In this document: piece after piece, positions 45,871-54,290 of the stretch
How the letters are laid out: each line of letters starts with the position of its first letter
Position numbering within the stretch: the first letter of the stretch is position 1
Assembly: GCA_001769215.1 (NCBI GenBank)
Contig: MEOL01000050.1
Span: forward strand, 186,001-250,000
Direction of reading: 5' to 3'
Source: Bacteroidetes bacterium GWF2_41_31
GTDB lineage: Bacteria > Bacteroidota > Bacteroidia > Bacteroidales > F082
Length of the DNA: 64,000 nt
Position numbers and translations under genes: made by a program
The notes under the pieces: model-generated
Databases searched by the model: none
Told to the model about the DNA's origin: nothing
What the model saw: only the letters and a program-made list of their open reading frames with translations

Positions 45871-46092
45871 ATGAAGTACCGAGTGAAAGTTCTCAAAACC
45901 ATCAAAGCTGAGAAAACTGAAATAGGAGCGGGCGCGACGATTTTACTAAGGTGTACATCCAAACCCATTATAAAGCTGCTAAGACAAAAGTATAATGAAG
46001 AAAATACTTGTTTAATTGGGGATATAAGATTCCTTTTCTCTTTTGATGGGATTGGGCTAAGTGATGAGGAAAGATATTTTCAATCAATGTAG
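45871..46092 (+). CDS. Small conserved-type protein, possibly DUF6140-like
   Basis: 73 residues from the Met of MKYRVKVLKTIKAEKTEIGA; the frame extends upstream through a terminator-like sequence and is unlikely to start there. The start KYRVKVLK-IKAEKT-I--GA resembles short beta-proteins found on Bacteroidetes mobile elements, but the typical rest of the family is not obvious. It may be a leftover of the island or of another element. The base composition is that of the island rather than the core. Confidence 0.4.
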   Translation: MKYRVKVLKTIKAEKTEIGAGATILLRCTSKPIIKLLRQKYNEENTCLIGDIRFLFSFDGIGLSDEERYFQSM

Positions 46093-46145
46093 GGTTATTT
46101 TGTTTTCCAGGTTTAATAGCACTCCGTGTGCAAGTGGTGTGCAAA

Positions 46146-46181
46146 TAAAAAAGCCACTTACGATTTATTTTGTAAGTGGCT
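46146..46181 (-). terminator. Terminator of tRNA-Lys
   Basis: agccacttac and gtaagtggct form a 10-bp stem with a short AT-rich loop. On the minus strand it is followed by six T, right downstream of the tRNA-Lys gene. Confidence 0.75.
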
Positions 46182-46191
46182 GATTATCTTG

Positions 46192-46257
<66 letters not shown>

Positions 46258-46264
<7 letters not shown>

Positions 46265-46414
46265 AACAATAAACATTCTCCATATCTAACAACCAGGGCT
46301 GCTCTACCTCCCGATTACTATCGGGAGAGCTACGGAGAGAACAATAAACATTCTCCATATCGAACAACCAGGGCTGCTCTACCTCCCGATTAATATCGGG
46401 AGAGCTACGGAGAG
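46258..46414. repeat. 75-bp tandem repeats containing tRNA-Lys 5' pieces
   Basis: The segment cggagagaacaataaacatt recurs at 46258 and 46333, and each unit continues with gggctgctctacctcccgat and a cccgat-(n)-atcggg palindrome, then gagctacggagag. The words ctgctctac and gagctacggagag are from the 5' half of tRNA-Lys, so each unit is a tRNA remnant in which the D-loop has been replaced by the palindrome. Confidence 0.85.
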
Positions 46415-46544
46415 AAACGGGTGCAAAAGTAAATCATTTTAAGCAATGCGCAAACCATTGACCTGGTTTTTTAGCAAAGGCATTAGCTGAACTGGTCATA
46501 TCCAAAAATCGTATCTTTGCCACAGATTCACCTTGCTTGCAGCT

Positions 46545-47645
46545 ATGGAAAAAGATGACCACCACCACAAGGCAGAAAGTGCACTTAAAGTGAACGAAGG
46601 TATTGAGCAGCCTGCGTCAATTAACCCCATGCTTGAAAATGAGATGATCCGTTTCAGGAAAAACAGGCCATCGGTTAAGGATTTTCTGTCAGGCATCAGG
46701 GCTGGTAATCGCAACATGCTTGGGCAGGCGATTACACAGATCGAAAGTGCCAGGACCGAAGATCAGGTTATGGCCACTGAACTCATTAACGCATGCCTGC
46801 CATTTTCAGGTAAATCCATCCGAATTGGAATTACCGGCGTGCCGGGGGTAGGCAAAAGCACCTTTATCGAAACTTTTGGCCTGTACCTGATTTCACTGGG
46901 AAAAAAGGTAGCCGTATTGGCCATCGATCCCAGCAGTACGCGCACAAAGGGAAGCATTCTTGGTGATAAAACCCGGATGGAGGAACTCAGCGTTCATACC
47001 GATGCCTTTATCCGTCCTTCTGCCAGTTCAGGAACACTTGGGGGAGTTACCCGGTCGACCCGTGAGGCGCTGATCTTGTGCGAAGCCGCCGGATTTGACG
47101 TGATACTGATAGAAACGGTTGGCGTGGGACAGTCGGAAACGGCGGTATCGCAGTTGGTTGACTTTTTTATGTTGCTCATGCTTGCCGGCGGAGGCGATGA
47201 GCTACAGGGCATCAAACGCGGGATCATGGAGATGGCCGACTTAATCGTGATCAACAAAGCAGACGGCGATAACATGCTAAAAGCCAATTTAGCTAAAAGG
47301 GAATACGAAAATGCGCTCCACCTGTTTCCTCCGCTTGCCAATGGCTGGATACCGATAACAGTTACCGCTTCGGCCCTGAAAAATATTGGAATTGAAAATA
47401 CCTGGAACATCGTGGATGAATTTGTAAACCAAACTTCAACCAATGGGTATTTCCAAAAGAATCGCCACGAACAATCTAAACATATCCTAAGAGAAACTAT
47501 TTCCCATGCTCTAACCAATCACTTTTTCAATAATGAACAGATGACAAAGCGGTTGTTTTTTTTGGAACAACAGGTGATTGCCGACAAGATGAACCCATAT
47601 CAGGCAGCTCATCAACTGTTGGAAGAATATTTTCATCTTAGATAA
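46545..47645 (+). CDS. meaB: Methylmalonyl-CoA mutase-associated GTPase MeaB
   Basis: 366 residues from the Met of MEKDDHHHK; a start 12 bp earlier is also open. The GTPase motifs are standard: Walker A RIGITGVPGVGKSTFIE, AIDPSSTRTKGSILGDKTRM, switch-type ETVGVGQSET and the base-specifying VINKADGD. MeaB (ArgK) guards adenosylcobalamin loading and repair of methylmalonyl-CoA mutase. No mutase gene lies in the window. This is the first clear core-chromosome gene after the island, and GC content is visibly higher. Confidence 0.95.
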   Translation: MEKDDHHHKAESALKVNEGIEQPASINPMLENEMIRFRKNRPSVKDFLSGIRAGNRNMLGQAITQIESARTEDQVMATELINACLPFSGKSIRIGITGVPGVGKSTFIETFGLYLISLGKKVAVLAIDPSSTRTKGSILGDKTRMEELSVHTDAFIRPSASSGTLGGVTRSTREALILCEAAGFDVILIETVGVGQSETAVSQLVDFFMLLMLAGGGDELQGIKRGIMEMADLIVINKADGDNMLKANLAKREYENALHLFPPLANGWIPITVTASALKNIGIENTWNIVDEFVNQTSTNGYFQKNRHEQSKHILRETISHALTNHFFNNEQMTKRLFFLEQQVIADKMNPYQAAHQLLEEYFHLR

Positions 47646-47748
47646 CCCGTTCAGAAAAGATACTTCGGTGTTTATAAGGTGAATATTTCTAGATTTGCAC
47701 CCGTTTTTCTTTAGGATTGCTTAATTTTATCTTTTTAATGATCAGCTA

Positions 47749-49107
47749 ATGAATATTATCATTGCAGGTGACGGGGAAGTTGGATTTTATCTTGCCAAAG
47801 CGCTGGTTGATTCAAACCACAACATCACCATTGTTGACCCGCATGAAGAGTTGTTGAAAATGATTGAAACCCATGCGGATTTGATGACAATCGTTGGCGA
47901 ATCAAATTCTGTTTCTATTTTGAAACAGGCCAATGTATCGAAAGCCGACTTGGTGATTTCGGTGTTGCACGATGAATACATCAATATTCTCACGGCCATT
48001 TTGGCGAAAAAACTAGGTGCTAAACAGACCATCGCCCGTGTAAATACCCTCGAAAATGTGAGCGAGGAAAACAAAAAAATCTATGATGAACTGGGTGTTG
48101 ATTTTTTAATTTCACCCGAGGACATCGCGGGTCATGAGGTGATCAACTTGTTACAACAACCTGCCGCTACCGAGATATTTGAATTGTCGGGAGGCAGCCT
48201 GTCGGTGTTTTTAATTCGGATTGAACCCGATGCCCCGGTTATTAACAAATCGCTGAACGACATTGCCATTGAGCACCAATTGCTTAATTTTCGTGCTGTC
48301 GTTATTCACCGCAATGGCAAAACCTTTATTCCAACCGGCGATACCGTTTTCATGCCCAACGATCTGGTATATGTAATTACCAAACCTGAAGCCATTCAAA
48401 ACCTGCTTAAAATGGGCGGGAAGAGAAAACTGGAGATCAACAACATCATGATTGTAGGTGGCGGTCGGGTGGGGAAAGTGATCGCTAAACGGCTGGAGAA
48501 TGAGCTGAATATCAAGCTTATTGAACAGGACCGCGATCGCTGCATGAAACTCAGCGACATCCTGGAAGATACCTTGCTTGTTAATGGCGATGCCCGCGAT
48601 ATCACCCTGCTTGAAGACGAAGGCATAGAAGGGGTGGACGCGTTTATTGCCGTGACCAACAGTTCCGAAACCAATATCCTCACCTGTCTTCATGCCAAAA
48701 AATTCGGGGTAAAGAAAACCATTGCACTGGTCGAAAACCTGGATTACATCGAGATTTCCCAAAATATTGGAATCGATACCATCATCAATAAAAAGTTGAG
48801 TGCCGCCAGTTATATTATCCGGCATAGCATGGGCGATGAAGTCGCGTCACTGAAATGCCTCAGCGGGATTACTTCTGATGTGGTTGAACTGGTGGCCAAG
48901 CCCGGATCACCTGTAACCAAAAGCAAAATCCGCGATCTGCACATGCCCGAAGGAACCATCATAGGGGGCATTATCCGTGGTAAGGAGTCGTTTATTGCTG
49001 TTGGCAATTTTCAAATCATGGAAAACGACCGGGTGGTGGTTTTTGCCAGCCCTTACATCAGTCAGAAGCTGGAAAAATTGTTTTTAAAAACCCATTTTGG
49101 ATTTTAG
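47749..49107 (+). CDS. trkA: Trk potassium uptake regulatory protein TrkA
   Basis: 452 residues with two RCK halves. The first begins IIIAGDGEVGFYLAKALVDS with the Rossmann GxGxxG and an acidic strand end (ITIVDPHEELL); the second begins IMIVGGGRVGKVIAKRLENE, then IKLIEQDRDRC. Each is followed by a TrkA-C domain (VINKSLNDIAIEHQLLNFRA; VTKSKIRDLHMPEGTIIGGI). TrkA binds NAD(H)/nucleotide and gates the TrkH channel. trkH follows within 10 bp, so they form one operon. Confidence 0.95.
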   Translation: MNIIIAGDGEVGFYLAKALVDSNHNITIVDPHEELLKMIETHADLMTIVGESNSVSILKQANVSKADLVISVLHDEYINILTAILAKKLGAKQTIARVNTLENVSEENKKIYDELGVDFLISPEDIAGHEVINLLQQPAATEIFELSGGSLSVFLIRIEPDAPVINKSLNDIAIEHQLLNFRAVVIHRNGKTFIPTGDTVFMPNDLVYVITKPEAIQNLLKMGGKRKLEINNIMIVGGGRVGKVIAKRLENELNIKLIEQDRDRCMKLSDILEDTLLVNGDARDITLLEDEGIEGVDAFIAVTNSSETNILTCLHAKKFGVKKTIALVENLDYIEISQNIGIDTIINKKLSAASYIIRHSMGDEVASLKCLSGITSDVVELVAKPGSPVTKSKIRDLHMPEGTIIGGIIRGKESFIAVGNFQIMENDRVVVFASPYISQKLEKLFLKTHFGF

Positions 49108-49116
49108 TTGACTATT

Positions 49117-50577
49117 ATGCCAACACGCCACATCATCCATTATTCCATTGTCATGAAGGTGATGAGCTTTCTTTTGATCGTGGAGGCTCTGTTTATGCTA
49201 AGTAGCTTGCCTTTTGCATGGTACTATGGCGAAAGCGTCCGGCCCATCACCCTTTCGGCACTGATTACCGGATTTATCGGCGGAGTTGGGTGGATAGCTC
49301 AAAGGAAAAAAGACCGCAGCAGCATTGGTAAACGCGAAGGGTACCTGATCGTCGCCCTAACCTGGATCGTTATATCGCTGTTTGGCACCCTGCCTTTTTT
49401 ATTCAGCGGCACCATTTCGAATTTTACGGATGCGTTTTTTGAAACCATCTCCGGCTTTACCACTACCGGAGCTACCATATTAACAGATATCGAAGTCCTG
49501 CCTAAAAACATCCTCTATTGGCGCGCCATGACCCATTGGATTGGAGGCATGGGGATCATTGTGCTGACGGTGGCCATCCTGCCCTTTTTGGGTATTGGCG
49601 GACTTCAGCTGATGATTGCCGAAATGCCCGGCATCACCCCCGATAAACTTCATCCCCGCATCACCTCAACAGCCAAGCGGTTATGGGGAATTTATGTGGG
49701 CTTTACCCTGGTGGAAATATTGCTTCTGTGGGTTGGTGAAATGGATTTTTTTGATTCGGTATGCCATTCCTTTGCGACCATGGCAACCGGTGGATTTTCT
49801 ACAAAAAACACCAGTATTATCGGGTTTAGCGCTTACTCACAGTACGTGATCATCGTTTTTATGTTTTTGGCCGGAACCAACTTCACCCTTCACTATTTTT
49901 TACTGCACCGGCAGTTTAAAAAGGTGTTTTCCAACGAAGAATACCGATTGTATTTTTGGATTGTGGCTATGGTAACAGTGTTTATCACCGTGGGATTGCT
50001 GGTTTATGGCATGCCTGATGTGGAAAAAGCTTTTCGTGATACACTGTTTACGGTGGTCTCCATCGTTACCACTACAGGATTTGTTACGGCCAATTATTAT
50101 GCCTGGCCTTCCTATTTGTGGATGTTGATTTTTGCCCTGATGTTTATCGGGGGAAGTGCCGGTTCAACCGGTAGCGGTGTTAAGATGATCAGGTTCTTGT
50201 TGCTGATCCGCAATTCGTGGCAGGAGCTCAAACGATCGATTCACCCACAGGCCATTATACCTGTTAAATACAACCGGAAATCGGTTTCGCAACAGATGAT
50301 TTTAAATGTGATGGCCTTCTTTTTAATGTATGTGCTGGTATTTTCGGCAGGCACCATCCTGTTGTCGTTGCTGGGTGTTGGTTTCGAAACCGCAATAGGT
50401 GCTTCCATTGCTACGTTGGGCAACATAGGTCCCGGAATAGGACATGTGGGACCTGTTGACAACTACGCCTTTTTCCCGGATATGGCTAAATGGGTACTTT
50501 CGTTTTTAATGCTGTTGGGCCGACTGGAATTATTCACGATTCTCATCGTTATTTCCCCGGCATTCTGGAGAAGATAA
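49117..50577 (+). CDS. trkH: Trk potassium channel subunit TrkH
   Basis: 486 residues from the ATG of MPTRHIIHYSIVMKV; the frame opens at a TTG 9 bp upstream directly after the trkA stop. About ten membrane segments and the four pore loops of the Trk/Ktr family are visible, with selectivity-type sequences TISGFTTTGAT, FATMATGGFST, IVTTTGFVTAN and LGNIGPGIGHVG. It sits in the inner membrane and imports K+ under TrkA control. Confidence 0.94.
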   Translation: MPTRHIIHYSIVMKVMSFLLIVEALFMLSSLPFAWYYGESVRPITLSALITGFIGGVGWIAQRKKDRSSIGKREGYLIVALTWIVISLFGTLPFLFSGTISNFTDAFFETISGFTTTGATILTDIEVLPKNILYWRAMTHWIGGMGIIVLTVAILPFLGIGGLQLMIAEMPGITPDKLHPRITSTAKRLWGIYVGFTLVEILLLWVGEMDFFDSVCHSFATMATGGFSTKNTSIIGFSAYSQYVIIVFMFLAGTNFTLHYFLLHRQFKKVFSNEEYRLYFWIVAMVTVFITVGLLVYGMPDVEKAFRDTLFTVVSIVTTTGFVTANYYAWPSYLWMLIFALMFIGGSAGSTGSGVKMIRFLLLIRNSWQELKRSIHPQAIIPVKYNRKSVSQQMILNVMAFFLMYVLVFSAGTILLSLLGVGFETAIGASIATLGNIGPGIGHVGPVDNYAFFPDMAKWVLSFLMLLGRLELFTILIVISPAFWRR

Positions 50578-50578
50578 A

Positions 50579-51674
50579 CTACTTGCTGTTTTCGCTGAAA
50601 AGCATCAGGTAGGCTTTTATAAAAGCATCCAGATCGCCATCCAACACATCCAGTACATTGCTCGATTCCAAACCGGTACGCACATCTTTAATCAATTTAT
50701 AGGGATGTAGTGTGTAGGATCGTATTTGTGAGCCCCATTCAATTTTCTTTTTGTTTCCTTCAATCACGTCGATGGCTTCCTGCTTTTTGCGCATCTCAAT
50801 CTCATAGAGCTGCGAGCGGAGCATCTGCAGGGCTTTTTCGCGGTTTTGTCCCTGTGAACGGGTTTCCTGACATTCGATCACCAAACCCGAGGGTTCGTGC
50901 CGCAACCTGACTGCCGTTTCAACCTTGTTCACATTTTGTCCACCCGGTCCGCTTGAGCGAAAAGTGTCCCAGCTGATGTCGGCCGGATTTACCTGAATGT
51001 TGATGGTATCATCGATAACAGGATACACATACACAGACGCAAAGCTGGTATGGCGGCGGTTGGCGGAATCGAAGGGTGACAATCGTACGAGGCGGTGGAC
51101 GCCATTTTCGCCTTTCAGGTATCCAAAGGCATATTCTCCCTCAATCTGCAAGGTGACTGATTTAATTCCAGCAATGTCACCTTCCTGGTATTCCAGTTCT
51201 TTTACTTTGAACTTGTTGCGTTCGGCGTAACGGAGATACATGCGCATGAGCATTTCTGCCCAATCCTGGCTTTCGGTTCCCCCTGCACCCGGATTGATTT
51301 TCAGAATGGCGTCAAACGCGTCTTCTTTGTTGCTGAGCATTTGAAGGAACTCCAGGTCGTCGATGCGAGTTTCCAGTAAATGATACAGAGCGTCCAACTC
51401 TTCCTGGGTAGATTCGCCTTCACCGTAAAATTCGTGCAGCACATTCAGGTCGTTGTAGGTTTCCTCCGCTTGGGAGTAAGACTCTATCCAACGCTTTTTG
51501 TCCTTTATCTTTTTAAGTATTTGCTCGGCATTCTTTGAGTCGTTCCAAAAGTCAGGCGATTGGGTTTTTTCTTCTTCTTCTTCAATCTCTATTTTTTTGC
51601 GGTCGACTTCAAAGGTACCTCCTTAAGGCGTCGAGCCTTTCTACAAGTACTTTCCTGCCATCTGTTGTAAACAT
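50579..51674 (-). CDS. prfB: Peptide chain release factor 2 with programmed +1 frameshift
   Basis: The first segment starts at 51674 ([21 protein letters not shown]) and meets an in-frame TGA at 51609-51611. A +1 shift on CTT-TGA continues as [20 protein letters not shown] and runs to 50579, about 364 residues in all. The class-II features are present: [17 protein letters not shown], with GGQ for peptide release, and the SPF ([11 protein letters not shown]) motif that reads UGA/UAA. The shift is autoregulatory: low RF2 slows termination at UGA and lets the frameshift occur. It is convergent with trkH. Confidence 0.93.
51609..51623 (-). promoter_or_regulatory. prfB: prfB frameshift signal
   Basis: On the minus strand: AGGAGG (51623-51618), TAC, then CTTTGA. 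The Shine-Dalgarno-like hexamer is three bases upstream of the slippery CTT and the UGA stop follows directly, the same arrangement as the E. coli prfB site. The internal anti-SD pairing pushes the ribosome forward by one base. Confidence 0.92.
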
Positions 51675-51731
51675 AGGTTGTCATTTTTTGCAAAAATAGC
51701 CATTTGGTTACAACGGTCAACATCAAATCGA

Positions 51732-52184
51732 CTATATCTCACCCCGAATTACTTTCCAGGCGAGAGAAGCCTGAAATCCTTTTTGCTGTGCGTAAGCCGC
51801 CAGCTTAGTCTGTTCATGAAAGCTGAGGGCTTCAGTGGTTCTTTTTGAGGAGATAACAGCCTTTAGTATGTTGAGGTATTCCTCTTCATCCAGGGAGTTG
51901 ATGGCCATTTGAATGTATAAATCAGGAACTTGTTTTTGATGAAGGGCAAAGATGATTTTGTTTTTCCCCCACTTGTTGTGGCGCAGTTTTCCCAGTGCAA
52001 ACGCCATGGCATAACGCTCTTCGTCAAGATAGTTTTCTTTTCCGAGTGCCTGGAGAATTTTCATGGCAATGGTTTCCGAAACTTTCCAACTATCCAGTTT
52101 TGCCTTGATGTCAAAAAGACAACGTTCCTGATAGGCGCAGTAATTTTTTGCCTTTTCGAGTAAATATAAATGTTCGGGACTCAT
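51732..52184 (-). CDS. recX: Regulatory protein RecX
   Basis: 150 residues, the usual length. The triple three-helix arrangement is visible: LLEKAKNYCAYQERCLFDIK, then LGKENYLDEERYAMAFALGK and RHNKWGKNKIIFALHQKQVP, ending QKGFQASLAWKVI. RecX limits RecA filament growth. It is not next to recA here, which is common in Bacteroidetes. Confidence 0.88.
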   Translation of the reverse strand: MSPEHLYLLEKAKNYCAYQERCLFDIKAKLDSWKVSETIAMKILQALGKENYLDEERYAMAFALGKLRHNKWGKNKIIFALHQKQVPDLYIQMAINSLDEEEYLNILKAVISSKRTTEALSFHEQTKLAAYAQQKGFQASLAWKVIRGEI

Positions 52185-52349
52185 CAGGTAATTTTTTTTA
52201 CTAAAGTAAAAAGAAATTCAGGTTGTTAGTTGCCTGAAGAGCTTTTTATATCAGAATTATTACACCGGGATATTTATTCTGAGAAATAGTGCCGTAAACT
52301 ACACTTTAAAAGAGAAAACATGGTGAAAAAGCTGAAAAACCATCTTTAT

Positions 52350-52401
52350 GTGCACTAAAATGCACTATTTGTTTTAAATCTTATTATTTTATCTATTTTT
52401 G
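52350..52401 (+). promoter_or_regulatory. Promoter and likely operator of the hipBST operon
   Basis: A TTTG at 52368-52371 and a TATTTTTG at 52394-52401 fit the Bacteroidetes -33/-7 boxes with 22 bp between, and the ATG of hipB follows 20 bp later. Just upstream, 52350-52365 is a gtgcactaaaatgcac inverted repeat, a plausible HipB binding site for autoregulation. Confidence 0.6.
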
Positions 52402-52420
52402 TATAAAAAAGAGCTGTAAA

Positions 52421-52660
52421 ATGCACTTCGAAAAATTAATAATTACTATTAAAGAACGCAGAGAGGTTTTGCAAGTAACACAAGAAACCCTGGCTAAACT
52501 ATCAGGAGTCGGGTTAAGAACCTTAAAGCAGTTTGAAAGTGGAAAAGGTAATCCAACATTGTTGACTCTACAGAAATTAGCGGATGTATTGGGCTTGGAA
52601 ATTGGCTTAAAAATTAAAAAGATGACCCGTAACGATGAGACAGGCAAAAATAGTATATAA
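52421..52660 (+). CDS. hipB: HipB-like HTH regulator
   Basis: 79 residues, an Xre/HTH_3-type DNA-binding domain: RREVLQVTQETLAKLSGVGL, then RTLKQFESGKGNPTLLTLQK, followed by a LADVLGLEIGLKIKK helix. In HipBST modules HipB binds the operator and holds the complex. It overlaps the next gene by 26 bp. Confidence 0.88.
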   Translation: MHFEKLIITIKERREVLQVTQETLAKLSGVGLRTLKQFESGKGNPTLLTLQKLADVLGLEIGLKIKKMTRNDETGKNSI

Positions 52661-52964
52661 AAATGAAGAAGCTGGATTGTTAATCCAACACAATGATGGT
52701 ACATTTACTTTTCGTTACCATGATACCTGGATGTCAGACAGTAAAAAAAGCGGAATTAGCCTGACTTTACCTAAAAACAGACAGGAATATCATTCAAACA
52801 TTCTATTCCCCTTCTTTTACAATATGCTTCCGGAAGGTTCGAATAAACAATTAGTCTGTAAATACAATAGAATTGATTCAAATGATTATTTCGGATTGCT
52901 TATTACCATTGCCAAAAATGACAGTATTGGTGCAGTAACAGTTATAAAAATTGATGAAAAATGA
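52635..52964 (+). CDS. hipS: HipS-like small subunit (HipA N-terminal subdomain)
   Basis: 109 residues corresponding to the N-terminal subdomain of HipA: KIVYKNEEAGLLIQHNDGTF, then ISLTLPKNRQEYHSNILFPF with the F-x-x-LLPEG-like FFYNMLPEGSNKQ and LLITIAKNDSIGAVTVI. In classical HipA this is fused to the kinase; here it is a separate gene overlapping both neighbours. In the E. coli O127 HipBST system the free small protein is the antitoxin. Confidence 0.85.
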   Translation: MRQAKIVYKNEEAGLLIQHNDGTFTFRYHDTWMSDSKKSGISLTLPKNRQEYHSNILFPFFYNMLPEGSNKQLVCKYNRIDSNDYFGLLITIAKNDSIGAVTVIKIDEK

Positions 52965-53941
52965 ATTTGCCGGAAATAAAATACTGTCCCGGGACATTAG
53001 CTGAAGGATATAACACTTACAGCAGTGCCTGTTTGAACAGGGTCTTTCAAGGCAAAAAAGTATATCATGTATTACCATACGATTCGCCTGCTTCTAATCC
53101 TGAAACGGATAAATTATTTGAAGAAAACAGAAACAGATTATCTATTTCAGGAGTTCAGGAAAAGTTTACTGTTATTCTCGAAAAAAACAGGTTGAGACTT
53201 GCTAATGAAGGAGAAAGAGGTACATACATCTTAAAACCTATTCCGGGAGTTGGTAGAAAACCAGACCAAATGCCAGCAAATGAGCACCTGACTATGCAAA
53301 TTGCCCGTCAGGTTTTCGGTATAAGCACTGCTGAAAATGCACTGATCTTTTTCAATAATGGCGCACCAGCTTATATTACAAAAAGATTTGATATTGATAT
53401 TAATGGCAACAAATTGGCTCAGGAGGATTTCGCATCACTTGCAGGGAGAACACCCCAGACTCATGGAGAACATTATAAATATTCAGGAAATTATTTGGAG
53501 TTGTTTCAAATAATGAAAACTGATGTGCCTGCATACAAAATTGAAGCACCTAAGCTCTTAAAAATATTAATGTTTAACTATCTGTTTTCAAATGGTGATG
53601 CTCATTTTAAAAATTATTCACTACTTGAAACTTCAATGGGAGACTTTAGGTTAAGTCCGGCTTACGACTTATTAAATAGTCGTATTCATATAGAAGACAG
53701 AGATTTTGCTCTGGAAGAAGGCCTTTTACCCCGAAACTTAGCACAAGGAAAAATTGGCCAACAGTTTGCTAAAGTTGCAGAGCTCGCTAATATCAATGAA
53801 AAAATTTATCAAGATATTCTGAACCTTATGACTGGTCAATCACTTTTGGTAGAAAAGTTGACAAGGTCTTCGTTCCTGGATGAAAAAACAAAAAGAAACT
53901 ACCGACAGTCATATCAGAGACGATTAAAACATTTGATGTAA
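52961..53941 (+). CDS. hipT: HipT-like serine/threonine kinase toxin
   Basis: 326 residues, the kinase part of HipA without its N-terminal subdomain. The Gly-rich loop reads RLSISGVQEKFT, with the double serine of the SIS motif (Ser61, Ser63) whose autophosphorylation controls HipT. ATP-binding YILKP (Lys92), catalytic NGDAHFKNYS (Asp213, Asn218) and LSPAYDLLNS (Asp236) are all intact. Family members phosphorylate aminoacyl-tRNA synthetases (HipA: GltX, HipT: TrpS) and stop translation. ATGA overlap with hipS. Confidence 0.9.
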   Translation: MNLPEIKYCPGTLAEGYNTYSSACLNRVFQGKKVYHVLPYDSPASNPETDKLFEENRNRLSISGVQEKFTVILEKNRLRLANEGERGTYILKPIPGVGRKPDQMPANEHLTMQIARQVFGISTAENALIFFNNGAPAYITKRFDIDINGNKLAQEDFASLAGRTPQTHGEHYKYSGNYLELFQIMKTDVPAYKIEAPKLLKILMFNYLFSNGDAHFKNYSLLETSMGDFRLSPAYDLLNSRIHIEDRDFALEEGLLPRNLAQGKIGQQFAKVAELANINEKIYQDILNLMTGQSLLVEKLTRSSFLDEKTKRNYRQSYQRRLKHLM

Positions 53942-54290
53942 ATTTGAAAAATCAAAATGTGAAAACGATATAAGCACAATTTTAGCCAATATAACCTACT
54001 AAGAAAAAGATTCTACTTCCATAATTGATTGTGATTCTTTATTCATGCAGTCTGGCTTTAGCCTACTGCAACCCCCCCTTCTGTTTAAGCAATGTATCTG
54101 AGCCACCCGGGATTGAAATCCCGGGTTACAGGATCGGCCATGCCTACGGCATTCACTTTGCAAAAGAATAACTAAACATCTTCACTTTCTCTGTGTTCCC
54201 CTGTGCCTCGTGGTGTAAAATACACACGCATAAAAAACCTCACCATCCATAATATACAGATGATGAGGTAATTATTTTACGGAATCGGTT
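53942..54290. repeat. Intergenic region with a REP-like palindrome
   Basis: About 350 bp between hipT and the peptidase gene. acccgggatt (54105-54114) and aatcccgggt (54117-54126) form a 10-bp perfect palindrome followed by tacaggatcggccatgcct, a type of interspersed intergenic repeat usual in Bacteroidetes genomes. Near 54234-54262 is a terminator-like sequence serving the convergent genes. No gene is seen. Confidence 0.6.

Noticed and set aside
50579-51674. prfB as a frameshifted pseudogene
   Set aside because: The break lies exactly at the conserved AGGAGG-TAC-CTTTGA recoding site and both parts are otherwise intact.
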